A stretch of 64,000 bases of DNA from G039954875 sp039954875 (GTDB taxonomy: Bacteria > Bacteroidota > Bacteroidia > Flavobacteriales > Blattabacteriaceae), in NCBI GenBank assembly GCA_039954875.1, contig CP157202.1:434001-498000 (forward strand), read 5' to 3'. Each line of letters opens with the position of its first letter. Position 1 is the stretch's first letter. The notes below the pieces were generated by a model. That model ran no database searches. It was given only the letters and a program-made list of their open reading frames with translations, and was not told the origin of the DNA. The translations under genes and the position numbers were made by a program. Below, in pieces: positions 30,526 to 40,875 of the stretch.

Positions 30526-31983
30526 TTATAAAGACCGAATAGCTTCTCCAATCAAGGTGGCCGAGGTACAATGATGGATTTTGACATGAACAAAATCGCC
30601 TACTTGATGAGCTTCCTTAGGAAAGACTACTACAGCATTTTGTGAGTTCCTCCCGTACCAATGCATTGTATTTTTTTTGGACGTACCCTCGATTAAAACC
30701 TCTTGGACTTTCCCTAAATGCTGCTGCATACGATAGTAGGAATGCTTCTGCTGTAAGGAAATGATCTCTTGTAATCTCCGTTTTTTGACCATTTCGGGGA
30801 CATCGTCGATCAATCGTTTCTCAGCAGGGGTACCTGGCCGTACCGAGTATGCAAACATATAACCAAAGTCGTATCGGACGTACTCCATCAGGCTGAGGGT
30901 ATCTTGATGATCCTGCTCGGTCTCGCCACAAAAACCGACAATTATATCGTGAGATATCGTGCATTCGGGGATTAGCTGGCGGATTTTATCGATCAAGTCA
31001 AGGTATTCTTCACGCGTATGCTTGCGGTTCATCTGCTGGAGCACGCGAGTACTACCCGATTGCACAGGTAAATGGATGTATTTACAAATGTTGGAATACT
31101 GGTTGATCATATTCAAAACTTCCTCTGACATATCATAAGGGTTGGATGTTGAGAAACGAATACGCATATCGGGGACAGCTTTAGCCACCAACTCGAGAAG
31201 TTGAGCAAAATGTATCGCGGTGGTCTTTTGTATGTCTGAAGCTTTGTGAAAATCCTTTTTCATACCTCCACCATACCAGAGATAGGAATCGACATTTTGC
31301 CCTAAAAGGGTTACTTCTTTGTATCCTTGTGTCCAAAGGGTCTTGCATTCCTCAACGATGGTGTAAGGACCACGACTACGCTCACGCCCTCTAGTGAAGG
31401 GCACGATACAAAAGGTACACATATTGTCACATCCACGGGTGATGGTCACAAAAGCTGTAACGCCATTACCGCCGAGACGTACTGGGCTGATGTCTGCATA
31501 GGTCTCGTCTTTGGAAAGTATCACATTGACGGCACTTCGACCGTCTTCTACCGATTGGATCAGATGGGGGAGGTCTCTATAAGCATCAGGCCCTACGACC
31601 ATATCGACAAGTTTTTCCTCTTCCAAGATCTTGGATTTGAGACGTTCAGCCATACACCCCAGTAAGCCGATCATTGTACTGGGTCTATTCTTTTTTAGTG
31701 CATTGAATTGTTGTAAACGTTTTCGTACGGTATGCTCAGCTTTTTCACGGATCGAACAGGTATTCAATAGAATAAGATCGGCCTCTTCTAAACTAGGTGT
31801 CGGGTTGAACCCTTCGTTCGAAAGGATAGAGACTACGATTTCACTATCGGAAAGATTCATCTGACAGCCGTAACTCTCTATGTAGAGCTTCCGCTGGTTT
31901 GACTTTTTTGCAATCGGCTGTAATATATTTCCTTGATGAGGTGTTTCTATTACTTTTTCTTCTATTTCTTTAATATGATTCAT
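30526..31983 (-). CDS. miaB: tRNA-2-methylthio-N6-isopentenyladenosine synthase (MiaB)
   Basis: MiaB is a radical-SAM methylthiotransferase that adds a methylthio group to i6A37 of tRNAs reading UNN codons. The protein has the N-terminal UPF0004 domain with cluster cysteines (ESYGCQMN, NTCSIREKA, LLGCMAE), the radical-SAM triad RGCDNMCTFC, and a C-terminal TRAM domain. I take the start at 31983 (485 residues, MNHIKEIEEK) because a -7 box lies 24 nt upstream. An ATG at 32031 would lie above that box. It is the first gene of the unit that includes the sigma-54-type activator and lptE. Confidence 0.95.
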   Translation of the reverse strand: MNHIKEIEEKVIETPHQGNILQPIAKKSNQRKLYIESYGCQMNLSDSEIVVSILSNEGFNPTPSLEEADLILLNTCSIREKAEHTVRKRLQQFNALKKNRPSTMIGLLGCMAERLKSKILEEEKLVDMVVGPDAYRDLPHLIQSVEDGRSAVNVILSKDETYADISPVRLGGNGVTAFVTITRGCDNMCTFCIVPFTRGRERSRGPYTIVEECKTLWTQGYKEVTLLGQNVDSYLWYGGGMKKDFHKASDIQKTTAIHFAQLLELVAKAVPDMRIRFSTSNPYDMSEEVLNMINQYSNICKYIHLPVQSGSTRVLQQMNRKHTREEYLDLIDKIRQLIPECTISHDIIVGFCGETEQDHQDTLSLMEYVRYDFGYMFAYSVRPGTPAEKRLIDDVPEMVKKRRLQEIISLQQKHSYYRMQQHLGKVQEVLIEGTSKKNTMHWYGRNSQNAVVVFPKEAHQVGDFVHVKIHHCTSATLIGEAIRSL

Positions 31984-32006
31984 GGGGCTAAGGATCAAGC
32001 GAAAGA

Positions 32007-32014
32007 CAAAAGTA
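32007..32014 (-). promoter_or_regulatory. -7 box of miaB
   Basis: The minus strand reads TACTTTTG, matching TAnnTTTG, 24 nt before the miaB start chosen. The same octamer precedes menC and the ABC-F pseudogene. No -33 TTG was found at the usual spacing. Confidence 0.45.
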
Positions 32015-32136
32015 AAGAAATAAGCTGTCACTCTGGCAGATCATAACTTTTCCAGATAACCCTTTCTCCTCATGTCTTGATTTATGCATCAAGCCACTTC
32101 CTTGACTTGTATCAGTGGTTTTTGCTCTCTTCTTAT

Positions 32137-32358
32137 TCAAAAGATCAGATGAGGTGTTTTTGTATAAAAAACTACATTTTTTTTTGAAATTGTACTTCTA
32201 TTGTCCTCATCCGCTATCTTTTCTAAAAAAAAAGCTCCAGGATAATTTGATTTAAACCCGATGCCCCCTCCCAAAAAAAAAAAAAAAAATATCTGAACAA
32301 GAATTACAAGAAGTAGCACCAATAGCCAAATACAAAACTTGGTGTTTATCTCTTTCAA
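32137..32358 (-). other. Open frame with one membrane segment and a 17-T tract
   Basis: A 73-codon frame starts MKEINTKFCIWLL, has a hydrophobic segment, and crosses a run of 17 T (coding strand, 32273-32289) read as phenylalanines. It then continues into a charged tail. A basic N-terminus followed by a membrane span looks like a genuine membrane-protein start, but I recognise no family. The tract probably marks a slipped, dead gene. A phase-variable or chance frame is also possible. Confidence 0.25.
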
Positions 32359-33687
32359 AGAGACTATGTTCTATGAAATATTGTATACCAAATATTTATG
32401 AATCTATTTGAAATGATCTGATAATCTTTTTATCATGTGTGTTATGTGCTTTATAGTAATCTTTACAGGGGATATATTGTTGATTCAATAAAGATTATAA
32501 ACACTTTCTTTGAAATTTTATACTATTATATTGTCACCTTTTTTGCCCCTATTCTGCTGCCCATACCCTATAATTTGAAGTAAATCTATAGTATCTACCT
32601 TCTTTTTACCCTTTGATATAAAGACCACTTTTATACTGCGATCAGGTTTTTGATCATAGAAAATCATATTAACTTGTATCGCTGTTTTTTATACTTAACT
32701 ATAGGCTTAAATAATTTCTCAAATTTGATATCATAGATTATAGAGTTTCTGATGTGGGTGTTTCTAACCATCTAAACACATGCTGCCCAGTAATAAACCC
32801 ACTCTCTTGCCTCTACATTTCAAATATATTTATAGGCGGTGTTTGGTCTACATTCTCTTCATGCATCTCTTGGTAATAAATAGTTTTTGGTATATGATTT
32901 ACAGTTTTTTTAATCCATTTATTTAATAACCCTTTTTATTATAGATCATGAAGTGTTATTTAGTAAAAATATATAAAAAAAATAATATTATAGCAAAATA
33001 TTGTTAATTATTATACTTTTATCTTATTTCATTCAAAATACATCAAGATAGATGTACACTTTGATAAAGTTAAAATTATAATATATATTCAATCTAACTT
33101 AGCATATCACTAATGAATAAATAGTAATAAAAAAAAGGCCTTAAGAGTAAGATCTCCTTCTAGATGATGAGGCTTTTAAATCATTTAATTCTTATACTTT
33201 GCTTAGGCTAGTTTTCGGATATAGTCTACTAGAGGGTGACATATACAATCATTTCCTGTCTAAAAACTTACTAGCACCCTCACCCTCTACCTCTTTTTAT
33301 TATCATATTGCGCAGTCACATTCTTTATTCCTATATTTTTTAAATAATCAGAGGGTCTTTTGCGTGTTTTTCAGGTAATTGGCTGAGGAGTATTATTGAA
33401 TGTTGATCAACCTCTGATGTTTTACATTAGATTCGTATTTTTCGTCAAATCCATCCGTATTACATCCATAATATAACTTATTTAAGAGTTATAGTTTATA
33501 TAAATATAATCATCTATACTTATTATATAAATAACATAATTTAAATCATTAATAAATATATATTAGTATTAAATATTTATTATAAGTATTTTAAAATTAT
33601 AAAATCATCTTAAGCAAAATCACCCCTAAAAAAATAACAGATGCTTTTTAGAAAAAAAAACACCAAGCGAAGAGATTAAATAGAGCA
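32359..33687. other. 1.3 kb AT-rich spacer between the 17-T frame and metE
   Basis: I see no coding remnant that can be followed over more than a few codons. An imperfect inverted repeat (AAAAGGCCT to AGGCTTTT, about 33135-33176) could form a hairpin, but it lies over 500 nt past metE. The rest is low-complexity A/T. Confidence 0.4.
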
Positions 33688-35973
33688 TCAGTCCCATTTT
33701 TCTCTAGCTCGTTTTGCAGCTTTTACCATGTTTTTGAGAGCCTCGGTCGTCTCAGGCCATTTGCGGGTTTTGAGGCCACAGTCTGGATTTACCCAAATAT
33801 TCTTAGCCGGTAGGTGAGTCATAGCTCTTTCAAGCAGGTGAAACATTTCCTCTACAGTGGGTACTCTCGGCGAATGAATGTCGTATACGCCAGGACCGAT
33901 TTCATTAGGGTATCTAAACTTTGCAAAAGCCTCCAACAGTTTCATTTGAGAACGTGAGGTTTCGATAGTGATCACATCGGCGTCCATACGGGCGATGTGA
34001 TCTAAAATGTCATTGAATTCACTATAGCACATGTGTGTGTGGATCTGGGTGTGATCTCCGACACCGCTTGAGGCAATTCTAAAGGCTTTGATGGCCCACC
34101 CAAGATAATCATCCCAATCTTTTCTTTTCAGAGGCAAACCTTCTCGAATGGCTGGCTCATCAATTTGAATAATCCTAATCCCTGCTCTTTCTAATGCTTG
34201 TACTTCATCACGAATCGCCCAGGCAATTTGTTGGGCAGTAATAATATGTGGCTGATCGTTACGCACAAAAGACCATTGCAAGATGGTAACGGGACCGGTA
34301 AGCATTCCTTTCATCAACTTCTTGGTCTGAGCTTGGGCAAAACGACTCCAACGAACGGTCATATCCCGCGGACGACTTACATCACCATAGATGACTGGTG
34401 GTTTGACACAACGACTGCCATAGCTCTGTACCCAACCGTTTTGAGTGGAAAGAAAACCTTTAAGTTGTTCTCCAAAATATTCGACCATATCATTACGCTC
34501 AAACTCGCCATGTACCAAGACATCTAAACCTATTTCTTCTTGACGATGGATGGTATCTTTGGTAGCTTGCTCAATGGCTTCATTATACTGTTGCTGGGTC
34601 CATTCACCATTTTTGAGCCGGGCTCTGTATTGTCGAATCTCTGGCGTCTGAGGAAAGGAGCCGATGGTTGTAGTGGGAAACAATGGTAATTGAAAATATT
34701 CTTGTTGAATCTTTTTACGCGTTGCAAAGGGGCTATAGCGTCGGACATCTTGACCCGTAGCGTTTGCTACACGTTGCTTGACTACTTGATCGTGGATGAG
34801 TGTAGAGCGTGCTGTACGTTCTCGGGACTGGCGGTTGAGCTCCAATAAACGTACATTGCCATTGATAATTTGATCCAATTCATCGATCTCTCGAAGTTTT
34901 TGATGAGCAAAGGCCATGTGGTCTTTGATCTCAGGGTGAATAGAGGTTTCGAGGTCTAAATCAAAAGGGATATGCAAAAGAGAGCAACTCGGTGCAATCA
35001 TCAAACGATCTTCGCCCAATACGTCTTTGGCCATGCGTATTTGTTCTATAGACTGAGCATAATTATTTTTCCAGATGTTACGACCGTCGATCACCCCCAA
35101 TGAGAGCATACGCCCTTCAGGGATGTTTTTGAGCACAGCATCTAATTGGTACGGGGCTCTTACTAGATCGAGATGCAAGGCTTTCACTGGAAGATTTGCA
35201 GCTAGAGTGATGTTTTCATCCAGCCCACCAAAGTAGGTGGCCAACAAAAACCTCATTCCTTGGCTGCCCTTACTGATTTCTTGATAGGTATATCGAAAGG
35301 CTTCTCGTTCTTTTTCAGTCAAATCTAAAACCAAAAAGGGTTCATCAAATTGTACCCATTCAGCACCTTGATTTTTCAAGCGCTTGAGCAATTCGATATA
35401 AACGGGAGTTAACTTATGAATCAGATCAATCCGATGAAAACCTGACTCTTTTTCCTTACCTAACAAGAGATAGGATACTGGACCGATCAATACGGGTTTG
35501 GGGATTTTTATAAGCGTTTTTTTGGCCTGATCAAATTCATCAAAAATTTTTGTCGAGGCAATACTAAATGATTGATCTAAGGTAAACTCGGGGACGATGT
35601 AGTGATAATTGGTATCAAACCACTTGGTCATTTCCATTGCAGTGAGATCCAAGCCTTCTTTTTGACAACCTCTAGCCATGGCAAAATAGAGATCTATGTC
35701 TAATCCTCGAAGAGCAGACATAGGAGCATAACGTTCGGGAATGACCCCAAACAAGAAAGACATGTCCAATACCTGATCGTAAAAACTGAAGTCATTGCAA
35801 GGAATCAGATCTAGACCAGCTCTCTGTTGGATTTCCCAGTGTTTTTGTCGAAGTTCGGTTGCTGTACGAAATAACTTTTCGCTTGTGATTTTGCCTGCCC
35901 AATATTGTTCTGAAACTTTTTTAAGCTGACGTTGCCTCCCTATACGGGGATAACCGAGATTATGTTTCAACAT
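33688..35973 (-). CDS. metE: Cobalamin-independent methionine synthase
   Basis: MetE transfers a methyl group from 5-methyltetrahydrofolate polyglutamate to homocysteine, the last step of methionine synthesis, without vitamin B12. The 761-residue protein shows the two-barrel layout, with N-terminal LGYPRIGRQRQLKK, the second-barrel start TTTIGSFPQTPEIR, and the zinc ligands in HTHMCYSEF (His and Cys) and NPDCGLKTR (Cys). No damage is visible. It stands alone between two large decayed stretches, which makes its conservation notable. A TATATTTG box lies 48 nt upstream. I saw no SAM riboswitch in the short leader. Confidence 0.97.
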   Translation of the reverse strand: MLKHNLGYPRIGRQRQLKKVSEQYWAGKITSEKLFRTATELRQKHWEIQQRAGLDLIPCNDFSFYDQVLDMSFLFGVIPERYAPMSALRGLDIDLYFAMARGCQKEGLDLTAMEMTKWFDTNYHYIVPEFTLDQSFSIASTKIFDEFDQAKKTLIKIPKPVLIGPVSYLLLGKEKESGFHRIDLIHKLTPVYIELLKRLKNQGAEWVQFDEPFLVLDLTEKEREAFRYTYQEISKGSQGMRFLLATYFGGLDENITLAANLPVKALHLDLVRAPYQLDAVLKNIPEGRMLSLGVIDGRNIWKNNYAQSIEQIRMAKDVLGEDRLMIAPSCSLLHIPFDLDLETSIHPEIKDHMAFAHQKLREIDELDQIINGNVRLLELNRQSRERTARSTLIHDQVVKQRVANATGQDVRRYSPFATRKKIQQEYFQLPLFPTTTIGSFPQTPEIRQYRARLKNGEWTQQQYNEAIEQATKDTIHRQEEIGLDVLVHGEFERNDMVEYFGEQLKGFLSTQNGWVQSYGSRCVKPPVIYGDVSRPRDMTVRWSRFAQAQTKKLMKGMLTGPVTILQWSFVRNDQPHIITAQQIAWAIRDEVQALERAGIRIIQIDEPAIREGLPLKRKDWDDYLGWAIKAFRIASSGVGDHTQIHTHMCYSEFNDILDHIARMDADVITIETSRSQMKLLEAFAKFRYPNEIGPGVYDIHSPRVPTVEEMFHLLERAMTHLPAKNIWVNPDCGLKTRKWPETTEALKNMVKAAKRAREKWD

Positions 35974-36021
35974 AAGATCTAAGATTTTTGCGCTTTTATC
36001 AAAAGGCTAAAGGCTCAGCCG

Positions 36022-36029
36022 CAAATATA
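36022..36029 (-). promoter_or_regulatory. -7 box of metE
   Basis: The minus strand reads TATATTTG, a match to TAnnTTTG, with a leader of about 40 nt before the metE start. The leader contains short GGCT/AGCC complementary pieces but no recognisable riboswitch. Confidence 0.45.
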
Positions 36030-36059
36030 ATTTCTTTTCTTATAAAAAGTCAGATCCTA

Positions 36060-37400
36060 GGAAAACATCTTGTGAAAGGAGTCTCCTTTTAAGTAAAAAA
36101 ATAAGACTTTAAATTCTTTTTTCCAAGTATAAGGATGTTGTTACTAAATTACTAGTTTTTTTTATAAAAAAAACTTTATTATTAGGGGGTATTTATAATA
36201 TATATATCTGTTTGTGTTTTGTTTTTAACTCTGTCAAGACTCATCCTATTCAAGCTCTTGTCCCCTTCTATACGTTATATTATAGGATGGGGACACCATC
36301 AAGCGGATACATTACAAAAGCCAGAGATGTATCCTGACCTGTTATAAATATAACTATACCATCACTCCTCTAAGAGGATTTACCTCTAAAGATCATCGGT
36401 TTTATCTATAATGAACCTTCTCGTTTTGAAATAAATTTTAATGATCATTTTTGCGGGTGCTATGGGTATAAAACAAAAGTATTGTTTACTATAGCAACCA
36501 TTGTCTGATAAAATCGTTCCTACATTATGATAGGCTGTGAAAGTATTTTACAACCGATGACCTAATGTATTTCTACTGTATATTATGCGGAATAAGGGAT
36601 AACCCTCATGATAATTCCCTACCCATTCGATATACCATGGCTCTGGATCATAAATATTTGGACCGAAATGAGATGACAGGCCATACCACACTACTCGTGT
36701 CATTTTATTATACTTAGGTAAGCATTAGTAAGATTTTTTAATAAAAAACATCCCTTTTATTATCTTTTGCTAGAGAATCGACTTTCCATTGTTTATACTA
36801 TTGACTGCTGCCCTTTGAAAAAAAATATGACATATGAATACTCTTCAGAGAGAATCATCTATATATACTGTTTAGAAGCTGGTTGCATGATTTCATAACT
36901 TTCACTATGAAACAACGACGAATTTTAAACATCTACAAACTGTAAAAAAAAAACATTAAAATACTGATAAACACATAATTGATAGATGAATCGTTGTAAA
37001 AGCAACCCATTATATTGATTATCTTATATAATCGTTAAAGTTTGACCTTATCTTGAAGATATACCATTTGAATTTTTTCCGATTAAATCGTTTCAAAAGT
37101 TTTGTGGAAAAGGCTGTTTATATTTTTAAGCATGATAAAATATATGAGTTTTTTAAAATTATTTAACTAAGAATTATCTCTACTATTATAAATTAAGTAA
37201 GTACCATGCTCTTGAGGAGTGAGGGTCCAATTTTGTACCCTTACCGACAATGACTTCCATGGAGACAATATGAGCTTATATTCGTTTTTTTGTACTACGT
37301 TTCGACGATTTTTCTCGTTATGAATGACCTATCATGTACGTATACTCTGCATATCGTTGAGATCTTTGTTTGACGTATCAATTCTGTAAGGTTTGTCCTG
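36060..37400. other. Spacer upstream of metE without a recognisable gene
   Basis: No frame on either strand gives a family I know. A plus-strand stretch around 36540-36720 reads LMYFYCILCGIRDNPHDN and MALDHKYLDRNEMTGHTTLL, which may be protein debris, but it is not assignable. Confidence 0.35.
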
Positions 37401-38600
37401 TATCACAATTGGCTGAACAATCTGTCTACCATCAGTATAAGAAAGCTTCCTTTCCAAATATTTTCAACTACCCTTGTTCCTGATATTAAAAAACAAATAT
37501 TTTTTAATGAATTTCAATAAATAATCATCTCCATCGCCCTTATTGGATATTACAAGACTTCCTATACCAGAGGATCCACTCGCACGCATAAATTTATAGC
37601 CACTATTACTGACCTCATAATAAATATTATTTTATATATTTTTTTTTAAAAATTTATTTTTATTCTTTTTTATCAAGTATATTTGGTTTTACCTTTACAG
37701 CTTAATTAGAGGCAGGGTACTCCAATATTTTTTGTATATTTGAATCGATGATCTTCATATAATTCGATTGCAAAAAATCATTACTAGACAATATAATAGG
37801 TGTCTTCCCTAATATATCATCAGGCTCAATATGCCAATATTGATAGGCCGAATCCAAACAATCACATGGGGAAACCCTGTATACATATAAATTAGCGCGT
37901 ACACTCCTCACACATTTTTGGTGTTTTTACTACTGATCCTTATAATAAGGACCTTCCATCCCAGACACATTGAAGGGTTCTATATACCAGAGAATGCTTG
38001 TATCCCAGGAGATCGTATCATAAAGGATATTTTAAACCAATTTATGATCTAAACTTACTTAATCATTCAAGTTACGCCACCTTTTACCATCATTTGTACT
38101 CATAATACTAAAAAATCTTTACCGCCTTCATTTGTTTCTTTATTCTGGATCAAATACCATAAACTTTCATCAATAGGTATATCATTTTACTGTATGATAA
38201 GATGTAATATTTTTTAAAGCTTTCCCATTATACTTGTTCATAATTTTTACCAACAATCAAGAAATCCTACAGCAACCGTTTGTGTCAATAAATAACCTGT
38301 ATACCAGAACGATAGGGTTGTCTTTAAGGTAATCAATTTATATTTAAAATGAATTATTTTTTTTTAAAAATTAACCTATAACAAATACAGGAAATAATAT
38401 TTATAAATTATGATAATGAAGCCATTGGAAAAATGTGCTTAGGATTACCTGTATCAACCTCCCTTCATCAGAAAATATGAATATCTCAGACCAATTACAT
38501 TCTTCTAAGACATATCATCAGGATTACAAAACCATTAGTTCACAGACTCCCACCTTCCCCTATGCCATGACCTTCCTCCCGTACAGCAACTTATCAAACT
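37400..38600 (-). pseudogene. Unidentified decayed gene
   Basis: On the minus strand from about 38180 to 37702 there is a chain of protein-like text with four or five stops. It reads IDESLWYLIQNKETNEGGKD, SIMSTNDGKRWRNLND, WDTSILWYIEPFNVSGMEG, then a 69-codon open piece with WHIEPDDILGKTPIILSSND, ending at a stop near 37702. The aromatic-rich, NDGK-containing text recalls glycoside hydrolase or sialidase beta-propellers, but I cannot confirm that. It is clearly former coding sequence. Confidence 0.4.
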
Positions 38601-38611
38601 CAAAAAACACA

Positions 38612-38641
38612 AACGGCAGCGATGGATCCATCGCTGCCGTT
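38612..38641 (-). terminator. Perfect 30-bp palindrome, terminator of the phyH pseudogene
   Basis: AACGGCAGCGATGGA and its exact complement form a perfect hairpin. On the minus strand it lies about 20 nt past the phyH-type stop and is followed by a T-rich stretch (TGTGTTTTTTG). The terminator survives although the gene is dead. Confidence 0.75.
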
Positions 38642-38661
38642 GATCTCATAACATAAAGATT

Positions 38662-39631
38662 TTACCATTTTTCTAGGCTTAACAATTTTTTATCCAGAGT
38701 GGGTAGTTGAGTTGTATCATATTTCGTTTCTTCCCACATCTCCGAGGATCATCAGGGAAGGTATAACCTTCAGGGGCTTTACGGGCTCGCCAAGAGAAGA
38801 TTCATTACTGACGCAGGGTGGCCTTGTTGTTTTTTTCGGCTGGTATCATCGAAATGTATTGAGCCATACGCCACCTTGTTACGGCTCGTATTGTGTTGGA
38901 TGCCATGGGGCTAGATTTTTTAAACATCAGTATATTACTATAGATATTCATCTTGATTTTGAGACCTCAAAATCACACTGAAATTAATTTTGAACTGATT
39001 GCGGTCTTATGGCTAGGTGAGCTTACAAGTATCCCCCATAATAGGTACGGTAAAGTTCTGGTACGTATTGTAAACCGCCTATAGCTTCGTCAATATGATC
39101 GTTGAGTGCCAATACGTCTTGCACATTTTGTGGCTTGGTTTCGGGATCATAATCTGAATGGATGAAACCTTTGGTCTCTTTCACCGGCTCGCATGGCTAA
39201 GTTCAGGTTGGCTCGATCAATGGTGATATAAAGTTTATCCGTGCCCCATATATCGGTAAAGGCTTCATAAACTCCCGGATACTGGCAGTTATCCCATAGG
39301 TATTGATGATTGTAAATCTTTGCTATACAGCTATTGTTTGGTTCTTTCATCTTCATCTTAGCACGCGGTGTAGTATATTAGGTCTCAGTATCATTGGGGT
39401 CTTTTTATTTAAAGTCCCGTAAGAGATCGGATAATATTTTGATATTTTCTTTTGGCACTGCATTTTTGATTATCACATAACCGTTGTGGATCCATAATTG
39501 CCAATCTTCTTCACTCAACATGCGTAAAGTCTTGCTATTGGAACCGTCGTTAATCAGATACGACTTGATATAACTGTAGAGGGATTTCCCGGGATATCTA
39601 GATGATAATTGTTAGGAATTGTTATGGTCAT
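38662..39631 (-). pseudogene. Phytanoyl-CoA dioxygenase (PhyH) family protein, inactivated
   Basis: From the ATG at 39629-39631 the minus strand reads MTITIPNNYHLDIPGKSL, LSEEDWQLWIHNGYVIIKN, stop, EIYNH-like KIYNHQYLWDNCQYPGVYEA, DIWGTDKLYITIDRANLN, then in other frames HSDYDPETKPQNVQDVLAL, RMAQYISMIPAEK and RKAPEGYTFPDDP, ending LLSLEKW-like with a stop. These match Fe(II)/2-oxoglutarate-dependent PhyH-family oxygenases of Bacteroidota. Several stops and frameshifts, and loss of the middle, make it non-functional. It is divergent from an equally dead AraC gene that may have been its regulator. Confidence 0.8.
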
Positions 39632-39788
39632 TGTTTTTTTATGATAAACTTTATTAAAATTTAGTAGTGACGTTAACTCATTGATGGGTATGATATTATG
39701 CCTGATATGATTTTCTTTTATGCGCTATTGATATTTTTTTACTTTTTGGTCCTGAAAGAGTATATTTATGTATGATATGTATCAAGTT

Positions 39789-40637
39789 ATGAAAAATATA
39801 TTGAGAAGATATAGTGTCAGATCCGGGTAGTTCTTTCAAAGTACTGTTGACCTCAGAGTTGAATAATATTTTTTTTGGCATTACCATCCCGAATACGAAA
39901 TCGTATATGTGGAAGGTCTAAGTGGGACACGGTATATATATAAACACGTTTCGCACTATAAATACAGTGATCTGGTATTTATCAACCCGCACATTCCATA
40001 TCTAAATTTTGACTTTGGGACCCCAGTTCACTGCCAACAAGTGATCATACAGATGGAGAAAAATTTCCTCAGATAAGACTTTCTGAATGCCCTAGAATTT
40101 ACACTGATCAAAATACTTTTTAAAAGGCTGTTAATAGACCATCCTTTACTGGTAAAGTGAAAAAGACTGTAAACTATAGGTTTAAAAATTTATCATCGCT
40201 ATAATATTTTAAAAAAAAATATTGTCATTATTCGATATATTTCGATATTTAGTTGTAATAGATTAATTTATTGTATTACACCTCCCGTTATCTATGGCGT
40301 TTTCGAAAAAGGGCAACAACGTATGGATGTGATCTACAAATACATTGTAGCCCACCATGTTGATCATACCAATGTGAATAAAACCGCACAAAATGTATAT
40401 CTGAGTATGGCAGCCTTTTGCCTATTTTTCAAGAAGTATACTAAGATGATTTTTGCATATTTTATAAATCACTATATGATCCACCAAGATCAACATCTTT
40501 TGTTACAAGGTAAAAGTGTTTCGGAAAGTTGTTATAAAATAGGGTTTAAAAATCTCTCATACTTCAATAAATGCTTTAAAAGAATAGTGGGCGAAAGTTT
40601 TTCAGATTTTAAGAATAAATATTCATTTCCCATATAG
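39789..40637 (+). pseudogene. AraC-family transcriptional regulator, inactivated
   Basis: The frame opens at 39789 with MKNILRRYSVRSG, a TAG, then a second stop, then the cupin motif FFWHYHPEYEIVYVEG and YKYSDLVFINPHIPYLNFDFG. After a damaged middle the C-terminal 104 codons (40323-40637) are open and carry both AraC helix-turn-helix units (NVNKTAQNVYLSMAAFCLFF and CYKIGFKNLSYFNKCFKR). The total length of 849 bp fits a sugar-type AraC activator of about 283 residues. It is divergent from the phyH pseudogene. Confidence 0.82.
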
Positions 40638-40875
40638 AGATAGAGAAAATATGTCATCGCCCATGATGAATTTTGTTATACTCAACATCTATAATCCATC
40701 AAAATGAAGCCCTTCTGCTAAACATACAAAGCAGGCCAGGAGTTGTTTTTTTCTTTATTAGCCCAAAACTATAAAAAATTTTAGTATACCTCTATAATAT
40801 TTATGATATCTATATGAAAAATATAAATATTGATGCTATATTACAAAACTAGACAGCTCTCCATCCAAGCCACCT

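Noticed and set aside
33000..33687. Replication origin in the AT-rich stretch before metE
   Set aside because: No cluster of DnaA boxes and no dnaA, dnaN or gidA nearby. The A/T richness is common to all spacers here.
35974..36060. SAM riboswitch before metE
   Set aside because: The leader is only about 40-50 nt and lacks the conserved SAM-riboswitch core.
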